Shown piece after piece: positions 1 through 13,752 of a stretch of DNA of 64,000 nt; within the stretch, counting starts at the first letter, position 1, and each line of letters starts with the position of its first letter. The position numbers were made by a program, and so were the translations under genes. The DNA comes from Membranipora membranacea (Eukaryota > Bryozoa > Gymnolaemata > Cheilostomatida > Membraniporidae). A model generated the notes under the pieces. The model did not search any database, had not been told where the DNA came from, and saw only the letters and a program-made list of their open reading frames with translations. The DNA lies in the NCBI GenBank assembly GCA_914767715.1, contig OU612072.1, positions 6,758,001 through 6,822,000 on the forward strand, read 5' to 3'.

Positions 1-2317
1 TTAGGATCGAAGCTCCGCAGTTTTTTGACAAGATTAGGTACAATTATATAGGTATCATCATCTCCCAGACAGAACCATTTGTACCTACATTTGTAGGAAG
101 ATAACCAAAAAATCGACATTTTTATACAAATCTGCGTGAGCTTTTTAACTCGCATGACTTTTCATGTTCAAATGACTTGAAGCAGTAAGTAAAGTTTATA
201 TATATATATATCGTATCCAAATGTTGAAGTCAGCCAGTATTGTCTGGCTGTTTTGCGCGACTCACTTGACGTCTAAATTGAGATAAGAAGACATACTAGC
301 ATCTGACATACATGTTACATGCAATGTTATCTAATTTCATTGGAGTAAACTTGTTTCGGGTTATCAATATTCTAGCTTAAATCCCCCGATTCAGAGAAAG
401 AATCGGCAGTGAAGAATACTACCTCTTTTTTGCACTATTAGCCAAACAATCTTATTTGTTGCTACTGCAACAACAAGTTGATTGAAAGAATTAATAAATA
501 ATTTGCAATTAAAACAAATAGTTCTACCTCTCTGTTAAAGCCCACTAACCGATTAATCTCTCGTAGAAATCTGTCATATATAACTTGTACCTTGCAGATT
601 AGATCTATGCTGTAATATAATGCATAGATCAGAATCAAATCAGAAGAACCCTTTCCTCGGAACAAAATATGTATTATATATAGTACAAAGTATTTGATGT
701 TTATCACTCAATTTTGTCATATAGGCACCATAGTGCTCTCCAAGAGCGCCTATCTTTCTCTGCTTATCACTTGCTGATGCAAATTTTTGAGCACCAAATT
801 TTGCTGCTCTAACACCCAAATTTTCTGCCAGTGATCGAATGCACACATATCCAAATCCCCAAAAAAGATTTAAGTAATCCAATACTGATTCTACAATTAG
901 ATTTGAAAAGTTCAAATTCCTTTATCATTATTTTTCCCTATGCACTAGATCTTATTTGACCGCCCTATTCAACGGGCCCCCTCAAGCGCAGGTGGCTTGT
1001 GTGGGGTAGTACCCTATAACCTTGCCCGCCGTTGCCGCCTACTCTATTTCGAAGAGGCAGAAGGGGATCTTTATACTGCGTGCAAGCATACAGTTTTGAG
1101 AACATGAAAACTTACGAGAGATGTGATTCAGCACATCTAGTGATTATAAATCTTTGTTCACCTTCAAAAATAAAAAAAAATCAATAATAAACTTACCTAC
1201 AGTCCTCATTGATAATTATGGTCCTACTTCTTATAACGATGAAATTATGAATTTATCTATTATTCATCTTTTAATACTATTATTGTTTGATTATGAATAT
1301 CTTATTGAATCTTTACCAAAATATATGTTTGGGTGTTGTGTTTCCAGTTTGTGCCGAGAGATAAGAAAGCTATTACCTCCATACATACTGGTGTAAAGTG
1401 ATACGAAGAGAGACCAAGTTTGATCCACAGGGCCGGGTTGTTCCCTTCGGCGATTGAGGGGGCAACTCCAAAGCTGGCAAAATGGATTCAATAAGAAGCA
1501 AAGTTGACTGGCTCGATTATATCAATTTGTTATAAAGATATTCATTAACCACATCAATATATCATTCAATTTAAACTTATCAACCCGAATACAAAATGCA
1601 TGTTAAGGATTTTGCATGCCCAAATTAGAACTGCTGCGTTCTCAACTCACCAAATAAGTCTGAATACTTTGTATCATCAGTATCAGTGAAAATGTATGTC
1701 TACAAAAGAATGCATCATTGTAATCGTGAGAAGTTCAAAGGAAACTAAACCTTTGTGATGATGACGTGTAATTATATAACAGTGTCTCAGTCCTACTCAC
1801 ACCTGATAACTGAAATCTAGAAATAGTGACATAAGTGGCTGGACAAGTATGCTAGTTAGGTATATCAAGTTTATTCTATCATCATATTAGTCTAACCGCT
1901 CAGATAGCTGAAATCCAAGTTAGTGGCAGTACAATGAGTGTTTGATAGTGTAATGCCACTAACTCAGGGCACTTAGACTATCAACTTCACAATGATTGCA
2001 AACTGTATTCCCTATTTGGCAACAGTTGTATCACCAAGTACTGCAGTGGTATAACCACCTACAGCATACTCCTGACAGGATTCAAACAATTTAAGATTTC
2101 CTCCAGATGAGGAAAATACTCCGTAGGCAAGTTGATTTAGTGTATGTAACAAAAATGTTTAGATCAGGCTATTAAGGTTATCTCTACCTTATATTGCCAC
2201 CAGAGGAAAACACATGTTCTATCTTTCATCCATGCATAAGTCGGAAAATAAAATTGAATAGGTAGCAAATTCGGTGACACAATTTAATTTTATGGATGAA
2301 AAGGATCAGTATCTTAC
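1..2317 (-). other. Intron 1 of the Fringe-like gene
   Basis: Non-coding on both strands. The only feature that stands out is a GC-rich patch at about 961-1080 inside otherwise AT-rich DNA, with a short inverted match (GCCCCCTCAA-type) near 1440-1480. No Fringe catalytic exon is seen here. Confidence 0.5.
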
Positions 2318-2728
2318 TGAATCTGCAGCTTGAGTTATCCAAGTCTCTGTTAGCAATGAGAGTCGAGATTTGTGGTAACTTCCTGTAGTTTTTATTGCTA
2401 TAAAGATATCTTCGATATACGTTATGTCTTCTTTGTCCGCTGTGCCTACGTCCTTTCGGGAATATTTGAAGTTTCTGAATTCACTCAGACTATCATGTAT
2501 ACGAGGTTCTCGCGCTAGGCTCCTAGCACTGCTGTTTGGGCAGATAAGATAAGATCCCGCAGCTGACTCATGAGGGTAGCAATTTGGTAATGTGTAAGTT
2601 ATAGTAAGATAGACCATCAACAAGTTTAACAAAGCAGATACCGCCAAGAGAAGTGAGGTTCTGCTAAGCCTGGAACGCCTGCTGCCTCTCAATCTAGCCA
2701 TTGTCATAGGGCAATCCAAATCTCTCAT
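2318..2728 (-). CDS. fng: Fringe-like glycosyltransferase, first coding exon (partial gene)
   Basis: This exon encodes the N-terminal 137 residues of a Golgi type II membrane protein of the Fringe family (beta-1,3-N-acetylglucosaminyltransferases that extend O-fucose on Notch EGF repeats). Seen: a short basic N-terminus, a hydrophobic signal anchor at about residues 25-47, a variable stem, then the family hallmark DIFIAIKTT ... LLTETWITQA at about residues 107-134. In known Fringes this segment opens the catalytic domain just before the FTDGED block. The ATG at 2728 has an in-frame TAA directly upstream; Met8 or Met10 could also serve as start. The exon ends in phase 0 at a GTAAGA donor (2317-2312), placed where I recall the vertebrate exon 1/2 junction. 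The catalytic exons, including the DDD metal site, are not found in 1-2317 and must lie beyond the left edge. Family assignment is strong; the exact paralogue is not resolvable. Confidence 0.85.
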
Positions 2729-4734
2729 TTATATAGTATGTAGGCTGATTGATCCAACTGTGTTAACTAATATGCCAAAGTCATTTACACTTGTAACTAT
2801 CATAATGTTAACTACCAGCTGCAATTACGATCCTTGTGTTGTATTCAGTGACTCAAATTATGAGCAGGAACTAATGTCTGGTTATTTGATACAACAAGGA
2901 AACAGCCAGCATAAGCCATTCATATCGATAATATTTATGTAATTCATGTATCGATGTCAATGTCACAATTATTACATCATGAAAATATACTGGTATATCA
3001 AATCAGTGTATTAAAATCACTTATACTCATTTTGTAAAAGACCACATGCTGCTACTTTTTAAGTTAGGTGAGAGAAAATTCCATTCGCAATCCATGATTG
3101 TGAGAGTAACTACTCCCTCTACTCCCGCTTCCTTTGTCTTACTAAATTTGTTGCATATGCCTAAGAGCACAATTGTGTCTAATTGTAAATTTGGTATGTA
3201 ACACAGCTTTGGCGAAGAAGCCATTTTGATGCAGTCCACAACCCATGATTTTGCAATTTGTACGTCAGCTTAGCTGTTCTATATTGAGGAGTTGGGGATA
3301 GTCCGACACTTTAGATGCTGGAAGTGATATTCACAAGGTATATAAACAAGTATCAACCAAACACACAAACAGAAATGATTTGTGTTCCTTTTACTTTTGA
3401 GTACATCAGTATAATTTGTGCCTGACATATAAATCAATACAGTAAGGTATCTTTGAAAATAAAAAAATATGCTCAACGCACGGATGGAGAAGAACAAACC
3501 AGAGCTGAAATAAGACCATAGAAAATCCATGGTAAAAATCAGATATAATTTGAATATTAGTTATTAACATGTGTTGATAACCCATAACGTCACATAAATT
3601 ATGCTTAGTTATTAGCCAATAGGAATTCAGTATGAATAATAAATAATAATGTGGAAAGTAAGAATGTCATCATAGCCTTCATCAACTGAGGCATATTTTT
3701 GAGGCTGCAGCTAGACATTAGTGTATTTGAAAAGCTTTGAAGGGGCCCCTAATTTTTTCAAATGCAATGAAAATTCGATTAGGTGTGTAAAAGACTCTAG
3801 CGCCTAACACGGTGTCATAGGCCATAAATTGTTGTACAGGTGTAGTATTGACAAGTGTACACTGTGCAAACTGACCCCTGGAAAATTTGTAAGCTGTATT
3901 GTCCCCCTCCCCCTTATTTCATAGTGTCGTCCCTATTGCAGACTGCCCAATCTCAAAGGTCCATCTATTTTGGATTATTATGAGAGGGTTTGATTTCCCT
4001 GGTGCAATCCATGATGTCCTAGCCGTCATTAAGAAGACACCAGGGGTACAAAGTAATGGTGGTGGTGGTATCATTGACTGCAGTGTAAAGCACCGTATGA
4101 GCACAGATAAGCTCCTACTTTGCCATATTTCGACCATAGCTTATGATATATAATAATAATTTACTTCTCCGCATTTCTGTTTTTAGCTTCACACTGAGTC
4201 TTCCAATCGCATATTGATTGAAGTGAATAATCCCCAAGTATCAACCCCCAGGATAAGGAGAATTATTTGTCTCAGTTTTTACATGAATGCGAAGTTCTAC
4301 TGACAGTTAATATTTTATTTTTCTATCAGCAATGTCTTGTTACAATAAAAGTGAAGATAGCACTATGCTCAAGACCAAAATATTTATCAAAGCTTTTCAA
4401 TCGATCGATCGGTCAGCAGTTTGCGATCATAACCCCCTCAATTATAATGCGCATTTGTATAGCAAGTTGATTTCTTACTGTACCTCTTCAGAAGCATTAT
4501 AGCTAATGAGTTCAGAGATGTGTCAGATGGTATTTATTGGTGTCAAGAGCCTCACCCATCTTAGATTCTTGTAGGTAATCACTCCTTTGCTTGATGTCAT
4601 GGCCTTTACGAAACTACAGAGTAATTGTGCTTGAATGTGTATTCTCGAGCTCCTTTTTTTAGAAAGAGTACAATAATCATAAGGACTGTAATTTATTTTG
4701 ATTAAAAAATCACCAAATGGGATGCTAGACTAAA
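2729..4734. other. Intergenic, mostly unassigned; holds one dispersed repeat
   Basis: No gene is supported. The part at about 4290-4600 is a dispersed repeat whose inverted relative lies at about 25360-25660. The two share the segments around the string ATGCTCAAGACCAAAATAT (4366-4384) and the GATCGGTCAGCAGTTTGC block. Short ORFs here have no coding character. Confidence 0.5.
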
Positions 4735-5290
4735 TTTGAGGCTGCTATTTTGTAACACATCTTATTCTCAATACTTTATTCTATCATGTGAGTGATTTCA
4801 AGCTTTAGAATCCAAATAGTGAGGAAGTTATGGCCTCTCAGACATCTAACGTGATCGCCTTCAATTGGCATTGGGAATCAGCGGACACACCTTGTTGGAC
4901 ATCAAAATGCGTCATATGAGTTATTACATTATTATTTACACAGATAAGATGATGATCAGATAGGTAGGACTCGTACCTGGGTCTTTCAAACCAACAGGCA
5001 TCGCTGCTACCATCGCACCGCTATGGTCCAGCTCTGTGAGACTGTAGACAACATAGCTCAACGTAAACCTGAGTTCGAGACCCTCTAAATCCCTAAACAT
5101 TTTGATCATCATCCTATCTATCAGTATATTATAATAAGAATGATGCGTTGTGACGTCCCACAAAGCGTCCCCTTGGAAGTTTGAGAGGCCATAACTTCCT
5201 CAATATTTGGATTCTAAAGCTGGAAATCGCTCACCTGATAGATTAAAATTTGGAGAATAAGATGTGATACAAAATAGTAGCCTCAAAGTA
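4735..5290. repeat. Foldback element with tRNA-like core
   Basis: The segments at about 4735-4850 and 5170-5290 are imperfect inverted repeats of about 115 bp, sharing for example GAGGAAGTTATGGCCTCTCA and its complement. The loop holds a minus-strand tRNA-like stretch with a B-box resembling GGTACGAGTCC near 4965-4980. This is a non-autonomous element, possibly a SINE trapped in a foldback. Confidence 0.6.
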
Positions 5291-5339
5291 TGTCTTTAAG
5301 TTCTATATCGGGATTTTGGGCAAAGCCCCAGCCTCAAAT

Positions 5340-5490
5340 TCCTGACAATGCCTATTCAATAATAATGTTTGAGGCCAAGAAAGTGTAAAATGTTTTTTTA
5401 GGGGTCGATGATGGTGCGAACAGAAAAACTGACAAAGGAAGGGCATTTAAACTGCAGTAATAAGATTTGATTATAATCATTAAAGTAGAA
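5340..5490. repeat. Dispersed repeat, inverted copy at 24095-24265
   Basis: About 150 bp here matches the reverse complement of about 24095-24265. Both contain AATCAAATCTTATTACTGC-type sequence and the GCACCATCATC block. Family not recognised. Confidence 0.55.
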
Positions 5491-6072
5491 GACAACACTG
5501 GAACCACTAAATACGTATCAAGATGCAATGGGCCTTCACCAATAGGCAACATACTCAGCAATAGAAATCCAAGGTATAAGCATTGGATCTGCACCACAGG
5601 GCAGTCAGTAGCCCCTTCACCCCATGGCTGCAATAAACTGAATTAAGTTGAGAAGCTATTATAATAAAAAAAAAATGCTTAACTTTCGGTATTGAAAACA
5701 ATAATAATTATTGTTTTTGTAGATGATTTTGTAACTGAGATGACTGTTTATATATTATATATTAAGATTGACACAGCATAGATAACTGCTTCGATTCTAG
5801 AAAACAATTATTTTATACATCATTTTTTTCCAATAATATATTTATTTGGAGAGAACGGGTATTTGTGTTACTGAAACAAAATGGTGGAAGAGAGTTCGCA
5901 ATTGAAATAATTAAAGTTTACAAATTTAACATTTATTTATAACACCTAAATTCAGAAGGAGTACATCATTACGCATCAAATACCAAAATATAACTTTTGT
6001 GGTTGTCTACCACTTTAAGTAGACCACATCAAACTATTTATGGTCACACATTCAAGGCTCAAAAATTATGTC

Positions 6073-6345
6073 ATTAATTAACATTTTGCTAAATGGATTT
6101 TTTAGATTTAAATTGTTGTATATTTTGGAGTTGGCCCTCCTTGATTCACAGGCCCCCCTCCTGATATGCGTGTCTGGAATGGAGCACAGTCCATGTAGAC
6201 TAATGTCTAAAACCTACTTTGAAGTCTGGTATGTGGTCCTGATTGGCTAACCAACTACATACATATTGAGGTGCAAAGGTCATTACCTTCCTTTCATTGC
6301 TTTACCTCTGACCAAGTGACAGTGGAGCTCGGAATATTGAAAAAT
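6073..6345. repeat. 270-bp dispersed repeat, second copy at 11101-11373
   Basis: Near-identical to 11101-11373. Both start TTAACATTTTGCTAAATGG and end GGAGCTCGGAATATTGAAAA. No terminal inverted repeats or coding potential is visible. The next 1.3 kb shows nothing assignable. Confidence 0.75.
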
Positions 6346-7679
6346 GTAAGTATAACATAACTCTTGGCCTAACCATGACTTGATAGTTTATTGAGAGTTT
6401 TACTACGTTGAGCTAAGCAATGGCTATGGTAGTGGCCTAAATAAAGGCACTGAGAGGAAAGAAGACTGACACACTGACTGGGTTCATTTTAAAATCATTG
6501 AACATTGGAATTTGACTGATTCTCGAACATCATCTGTCAAATCTAAATTATATCACTTCTCTTCTGGAACATCATAATAGGACCTGCAAACGCAATATAT
6601 ACCCATATCTGATGCTACTCCCTCCTCCTCCTCCAGCTGTTGACCAAAATGAGTGGTGATGGCATGAACACACCTTTATTATCACAAATGCAAAGAAGTC
6701 CTGGGTACCAGTTAACGGATTTGACGGAAGTCGGTTTGAAAGCCAGGGATTAACTCCCGTGTACCAGCAACGAAAAGGGCCAGCATGAAAATGTTGATAA
6801 CTTGGCGGCCGGGCATTGATTCATTTTAAGATGAGAGGCTTAGAGACCAGATTTATAGTGCATGAAGGCAAATCATGGACACAAGTGTAGGGATCTACAG
6901 GGTCTGTGGGTGGGGAAAAAAATGATGCACAGACAAAGCTGTTGTAATGCTGCTTGTTAGTGATTTGGGATCTACATGTAGTCTGATGCTAGTCTCAAAG
7001 CAAACATGGTATGTGGTATGCCTGGGCAAAAAAAATACCCCTGCGGTCTCTATTATGAATATCCGTGTTTAGTTGCATTACATTAGTATTCGGTTTTTGG
7101 GATAAATTTTTTTTAAAGGTGTGTTGGTGTTTCTTTTTTATCTTTTGGGAATAATGATAGTATGGTCTTTATCTCTGTTGATAAATTAGTAACATTTAAT
7201 TTACCACCCGGAGTAGCTTTCATTGAAGTGCGGTTAGGATTTTGTTCAGGATAAAACCATAGTTTGGCAAGATCAGGGGCATCTTGAGGATTCTTCATTA
7301 CAACCACAATCGGCTAATTTGTCTGCCTTGCCCGGTGGCTGATAATACATGAACACAATAGGCTTATATTCATAATTTTCTCAAGCTTCCAATTTATTGT
7401 CACCACCAAAAGTGGATGCTTTGCTGCTGCTTTCCAGTTTTTATTTCAGCTCAATTGACAGCCTGTTGACTTGGTGTGTGTCAACCAGGACGACGCAAGA
7501 GTTTGACAGCACTGGTATATGGTGATGGAGGCTATGATAATTGTATGACAGGACGTAATGCTATAGGCAATTGGGGCTGCAAACAAGGCCGCAAACAGAC
7601 GATTGAGGCGAGATAAGAACATTTACAAAGGAACACCACAAAGCTAAGTTAAATATTATGTATTGCTACTTTTTACAGC

Positions 7680-8340
7680 CATGTTTAAGTGATCCTCCAA
7701 ACAAAGTTTAGATCATTTGGAAGATTTGTCCAATTGTTGCATACATTGGCCTGCTATGAACATGGATGTTGGTAGCTGTGCTTTCAAGCGAGACCAATAT
7801 AGCTTGCTAGATTGAGTTGAAAGGCTTTCGGTTTGAAGATAGAACTACCTAAGCTTGTTAAACAACTTGTGTAAGCTATGAAATTGGCTCAAAGATCCCT
7901 GTAGCATAAGTGCTTTCTATCCTCTGTACAAGCAAACCTAGTGTGATAGCATGCAGACCAAATGAACTGTGGAATGGCACATTCCCCCCTTTTTCCGCTG
8001 GTTACAAAATATCTAGGGGCCAGCACATAAATTCTCGATAGCATAAGCATAAGTGCTGTTTATTCTCTTTACAAGCAAACATAGTGTTATCGCGTGCAGA
8101 GTTCTATAGTTTTACTGTATAGGTGATCTTCCAAACAAAGTTAGATCATTTGTCCAATTGTTGCATACATTGGCCCGCCTTTAATTTGGATTTTGGTTGC
8201 TAAGCTGTTAAGCGAGACCTGTGTAGCTTGCTAAACACTAAAATGAATTGAGTTGGAAGGCTTTCGGTTTAAAGGTATAGAATTACCTAAGCCTAACAAA
8301 ACAGCTCATGAAAGCTATGAAGCTGGCGCAAAGAGCCATA
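7680..8340. repeat. Diverged direct repeat pair
   Basis: The block at about 7688-7900 is repeated in direct orientation at about 8110-8335, sharing CCAATTGTTGCATACATTGG and AGGCTTTCGGTTT. A shorter third relationship links 7905-7965 with 8040-8100. These are non-coding. Confidence 0.7.
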
Positions 8341-10746
8341 CTTGAAAACAAAAACAAAATTTGATAGGATGTGAAAAAACTGGCCAATTTGAAATTAAGT
8401 CACCACCATTGCAAACGATTGGATGTATAATAGAGGAGAATCTGTGGAGCAGGTGTCACTTACAAATTTTAGCATCAGCAAGCCGTTAAGCTGATAAGTT
8501 TGCCGAGTTGGAAAAAAAGTGTGTCAGGTTCGAAAGCTTTGCTAGGTACAATAGCTTGCCAAGTACGATAGCCTTCCCGGTGCAAAGTTGGTGCGAAAGT
8601 TTGCCATACCCTACAAAAATGAATGTGTACCATGCAATTGCCACTAACCATGTACGTTTAAAAGGGATTTTGTAGCAATTTTTTATCGTTATTGGCCAGC
8701 TCTCATAGGTGGCTGACTTTGACTTCTTTTTATGGCAACATTTTCCAATGTTTTTGAATTTAAGGCTTATTGCGTGATGTTTGGATTCCTTGCAGAAGTA
8801 CATCATTAAGATGGTACATTAACAATTAACATTAAGGTGATCATTAACAATGGTACATGAAATAAATTTTTGCATGGTATGGCGTCTGAGAAACTAATTC
8901 TGGGCACAAATGGCAGTGATAGTGAACAATTTTCACCGTTGATGCAAACTGTGGCGTTTAGCCTAAGTTTTTCAAGCGGAAGTATATATTTTGCTTTGCC
9001 AAGATGGGTCATCATCACAAAACCAGTCCAAAGGCTGAAAAACCAGATTAATGTTTTGAGTCAGGTTGATTGCTGATAGCATTTGACCCCAGATCCAAAA
9101 TTTTTGCTGACTGCATTAAGTGTCGAAATGTAATGAAAGACCCAATTGCAGGATGCGTTTCATCACATGTACTGCGAAAATCTTAATTTTTACCTGTCAA
9201 GTCTTTGAATTGTACTCCATATGTTAGTATGTTGTTTTAGACTTTGACAGCCGGTGATTTGAATAGTTTCTTTTTTTGGATCAGTACAAATTCAAGGTAA
9301 AGTGCTTATGAGCATAAAATATCGGGTCCTTTCCTGGTAACGTGATTTTAATCGAGGATGTACTAAAGAAGAAGCAAAAAAAAAGCCTTTACAAATGATG
9401 TTAAAATTTGTATTGCGTAATGCACACCAACAGGGAACTGATTGAGGAGAGAGGTGAAAGGCCAGAATCGCTGGCATCTTTATACAGACAGAGGAGTGAG
9501 CTCGTGATGTTCTCACTGCAAACCAACATAGCAATGTGGATAGTAATTCGATAAGATAATTTTGCAAATTGTTCTTAAGTGTGTATACGCTTTGGAAATC
9601 TGATATCCTTTCATTATATGCGATTGAAAAGCTGGGCATAGGATTTCATGCACAGACTACGGTTTTTCAATTTTCCCAGTTACCAGGGAGCACAACTACA
9701 GACTTGAACTCCTTGTTTAAATGTTGTCCTGGAAAACAACTGTATTGTACACATTTGACTGCCTTTCCTGTTTATTTGACAGAAGCGCAGAGATATCTTT
9801 GCAATAAGATGGACTATAGTTGATTTGTTATTTCATTCCACTGGTTGACCAGGACAGAAAGCATAGGATATTCTTCCTGGAACTGCACATGACAATCAGC
9901 ACTCACAAATAAAGCTAAGTACTGTTCAACAGCTCCCATCATTAACATACTGGATGGTACAATTGAAATATAAAGTTACATCAACCTCTAGTCATATGCT
10001 TTGAAATGATTTTGATCTCCTTGTGAGATCAAAAGTATTGAGATATTGAGATTACGTACATGATCATGTTATTTGACAAACAAGTTTCCCACAATGCCGT
10101 TTTGAAAGTGATGAAATTATAAAGTTAAACACATGCGCAGTCCTTGTCTCAATTTGAGGGGATACGAGGAGTCCATTGTGCCATTGAATAAGAAGACAAA
10201 AAATTTATTTCTGCACTTCACCCAACAAACACACTTGGGATGTGTTTTGTTTTGTACACCATGAGACTGAACCATGTTCCTCTCGCTAGATGGGGCAATT
10301 GCCACCTATTGGTACTGCACTACAAACCAGAGTGCCTGTATTGTGATGTCAAATTTGACAATTTATAAAAATCGACTATTCGACTATAAAGATCAAGACA
10401 TTTCATCGAAACAGCATGCACTTTAGCTTTCAAACAAAAGTGGCTGACTATGGCATCATGTCTATGGTGCCTATCGATGATTCAACAGACAAGGTTGTTC
10501 ATCTAACAGAATATCTGTTGGAAAATTTTGAAACTTTCACCACCTCAAATTGGCTGGTCCGGTTTTCTTAGTCAGTAAACTTTGGCCCAAAGAGACCATT
10601 TAAGCCAAAGGATTTCCACTCTAGGAAGCTGGTTACTTTCCAGTAAGACATTGGTTTTGACTGGCACAATTTGTTGGTGACAAAAGATGATATAACTAAA
10701 AATTGCCTGAGATTTTATGGCCGGATTTTCCCCTAGTAAAGTCTCT
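8341..10746. other. Intergenic, nothing recognised
   Basis: Several ORFs up to 115 codons occur, but none has a recognisable domain, a splice context or amino-acid composition suggesting a real protein. No RNA gene was seen. Confidence 0.4.
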
Positions 10747-11820
10747 TGTGACACCATTTGGAAGCCAGATTCATTTAAATGATTTAGAGACTACTGCTTA
10801 TCCTGTTTGAAGGCTGATCATCCCCACGATCTAGAGATCAACAGTTGCGTTTGGAGACCAATCTTGAAGCCAGTGACTAACAATCACTAAGATTTAATTT
10901 GTCACAGCTGGGGTGAATCGGTATTCACCAAAATGTCGGCGTCCTATTCTTCGCCAAAATACCTTACTCAGAATTGTTTTTATTCAAAAATGATAACCTT
11001 TTACTGGAATGTTTTGATGTGTTGTACAAATAAATACCTGAATCAAATGATGGAGTTGCAGCCCGTTGATTGATTAGGCAGCAATAATTGACATGAGAAA
11101 AAATTAACATTTTGCTAAATGGATTTTTTAGATTTAAATTGTTGTATATTTTGGAGTTGGCCCTCGTTGATTCACAGGCCCCCCCCTCCTGATATGCGTG
11201 TCTGTAATGGAGCACAGTCCATGTAGACTAATGTCTAAAAACCTACTTTGAACTCTGGTATGTGGTCCTGATTGGCTAACCAACTGCATACATATTGAGG
11301 TGCAAAGGTCATTACCTTCCTTTCATTGCTTTACCTCTGACCAAGTGACAGTGGAGCTCGGAATATTGAAAAACCCTCCAGCCTCCCCGTTTACCACCCT
11401 ACATGTCTGTACTCACATTTTGTTTTGTATATTTGTAGATAGAGTGGAAAGAGTGTCATTGGGACACCATGTGGAGTGAAAGACCCTTATTGAACGATTT
11501 GGAGACCAACGCTTATCCTGTTTGAAGGCTGATCATCCCCACGATCTAGAGATCAACAGTTCGTTTGGAGACCAATCTTGAAGCCAGTGACTAACAATCA
11601 CTAAGATTTAATTTGTCACAGCTGGGGTGAATCGGTATTCACCAAAATGTCGGCGTCCTATTCTTCGCCGAAATACCTTACTCAGAATTATTTTTATTCA
11701 AAAATGATGACCTTTTACTGGAATGTTTTGATGTGTTGTACAAATAAATACCTGAATCAAATGATGGAGTTGAAGCCCGTTGATTGATTATGCAGCAATA
11801 ATTGACATGAGAAAAAAATG
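10747..11820. repeat. Direct repeats flanking a 270-bp element
   Basis: About 330-350 bp at 10748-11098 is repeated almost exactly at 11487-11818. Shared blocks include the string GCTGATCATCCCCACGATCT and the segment ending AATTGACATGAGAAAAAA. Between the copies lies the 270-bp dispersed element (11101-11373) and about 110 bp of unique sequence. This looks like a tandem duplication anchored on a mobile or repeat sequence. Confidence 0.8.
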
Positions 11821-13080
11821 CCTGTACGTTCCTCGTCCAATCTTTGATTCCCCCAATCATAGTCTGTGCAACCTGGTGTCTTGAGGAGACAGTTGGTGAT
11901 ATGATTCATAGACATTGATGTCATTTCAGTGTAATTATTTCTCCATGACAACCCATCTATAGGATTAATGTCATCATTATTCCATTCATGGATGAAGCTC
12001 TTCAGTATAAGACTGCAATGTACATGATTGCTGTCAACTTTGGCTGAATTGAAAAACTGAATCAATTATCATTAACTATTGGCTGGTGTCATTGTCGTAG
12101 GTCATAAAACTGGATTACTCTTAATCCCCAGGCCATGCAGAATGTGAAGCTGGGGGTCAAATTTACACCTCCTAGCTATTTTTCTCTTTCAGCTGGCAGC
12201 ATTGAATGATTTGTAACAGGTGAATAGCCGAAACCACTGCCACAATTTCACTTGCATCGCTTTGCAGAGGCCTACTGAACATTGCCCTGCATGGGTAACG
12301 CTGCTGAGAATTGGCAAAACCTATTTCTATTGCCTTTTAAGATGAGGCAGGGTATAGTACCGCTGATTTCTCATTGATAAAATAGAAAGAGGTATTCAAG
12401 GAAATGGCAAAATATCGTAAGCCATTCCAAAAACACAGCTCTGTTGGAGAGTGTGTATTTGGAAATTATTTCCATATACCTTTCCCTGTTTGAAGATGAT
12501 AATGGTGCCCAACTTTACTCTTAGAATATCGGAATAGATTAGAGAGGTAAAACCCATGTAAGTTAGGTGAATTTAACTGGTCCTGAAGGCTTTAATTGTG
12601 TTAGAAATACCATCAGTGTATTGATTTTACATAATTTGGTTGTCAATCCAATCACTTGGCATAGATATTTCTAATGAAGTCTCTAAACACCCTTCTAATC
12701 AAAAGTATTACCTGCACACAACTCAAATCAGATTTTCAGAGTTCACCTCTATCTTCTTGCCCATGCACCAAGTTCACTACTTTGCAGAAATAATTAAAAA
12801 ATACAAGGTTGCACAAAGGTCGCACAAGATGATAAGCTCAAATGTTATGTTAATGAAAGCCTTCTCCTCCAACAGATTTACATCACCAGAATTGACCCCA
12901 TCATCGCCCTGCAACCATGTGCCCTAATTAGAAAATTTGTGTTACTATTTTTCATTCAATGATGTAATTTTCGTGTCATTCTATGTCCATGTCATGTCTG
13001 TCTATATTAAAATGTCATCATTATTCCGGCAATGGCTATTTCCCTCTCAGAATAATATACACATGTGGCACAAGCCAGCT
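11821..13080. other. Intergenic, nothing recognised
   Basis: I see no supported gene, RNA or repeat element in this stretch. Confidence 0.35.
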
Positions 13081-13430
13081 GTCAACCTGGGATGGTACTC
13101 AAGAAGCAATACATTATCACCAATCATTTGCCTTGTGTCATTGCCGCTGTTCATAAATAATGCTCTCGGCATGCCAGCACGAACGCTAACACGAAGAAAG
13201 AAGCCATCGGCTAGTTCTTCCTCAACAATATCTCCATTCCATGATCTTCAAGCTAATAGTAGAAATGATTTGCGCCAATGCTTAGATGCTGTGAGCAAAG
13301 AGAAATTTTCTGTCACTTTATGCTATCAATTTAAGTCCTTTAGTTTCAAAACTCGAGAAAAAATTTCTCAATTTACAATACTTCTTGTGTTAAGTAATGT
13401 TGTAGGCGCATTTAATTATTGAATATATTC
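13080..13430. repeat. Dispersed repeat, interrupted inverted copy at 22320-23760
   Basis: The sequence matches the reverse complement of 22320-22502 joined to 23668-23760. Shared blocks include GGCATGCCAGCAC, CTTCTTTC and CCATTCCATGATCTTCAAGC. The long ORF across it therefore sits in repeat DNA and is not treated as a gene. Confidence 0.65.
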
Positions 13431-13752
13431 GTACATTATACACAGCCAAATATTTTCTCTAACCTCATTGACATAATTCAACATCTTTTCTAAGAGACAA
13501 TGAAAGGTTCTACTTAAAAACATATTGCTTCCCGAAATACACAACAATATTCGATGTTGACCAATGAGTAAGGTATATCATAGGAAACTCAGGTGTTGGC
13601 ACTGAATTACATTTTAGTGGCATATAAGACTATGACGGTATTTGCAGAAGCCATCCAAACATAATATATGTTAAACAACAGCCACTTCTCACATGTTTAA
13701 TCAAATTGGCCACTCAGCATTTATGATACTCTTGACCTCTTTTTGCTTACAG

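Noticed and set aside
961-1080. GC-rich patch that might be a small RNA gene
   Set aside because: It does not match any snRNA, 5S or 7SL motif I know, and no promoter boxes are evident.
12640-13422. Two overlapping ORFs of 95 and 161 codons
   Set aside because: The second covers a dispersed repeat that also occurs at 22320-23760. Composition is not protein-like and no domain is seen.
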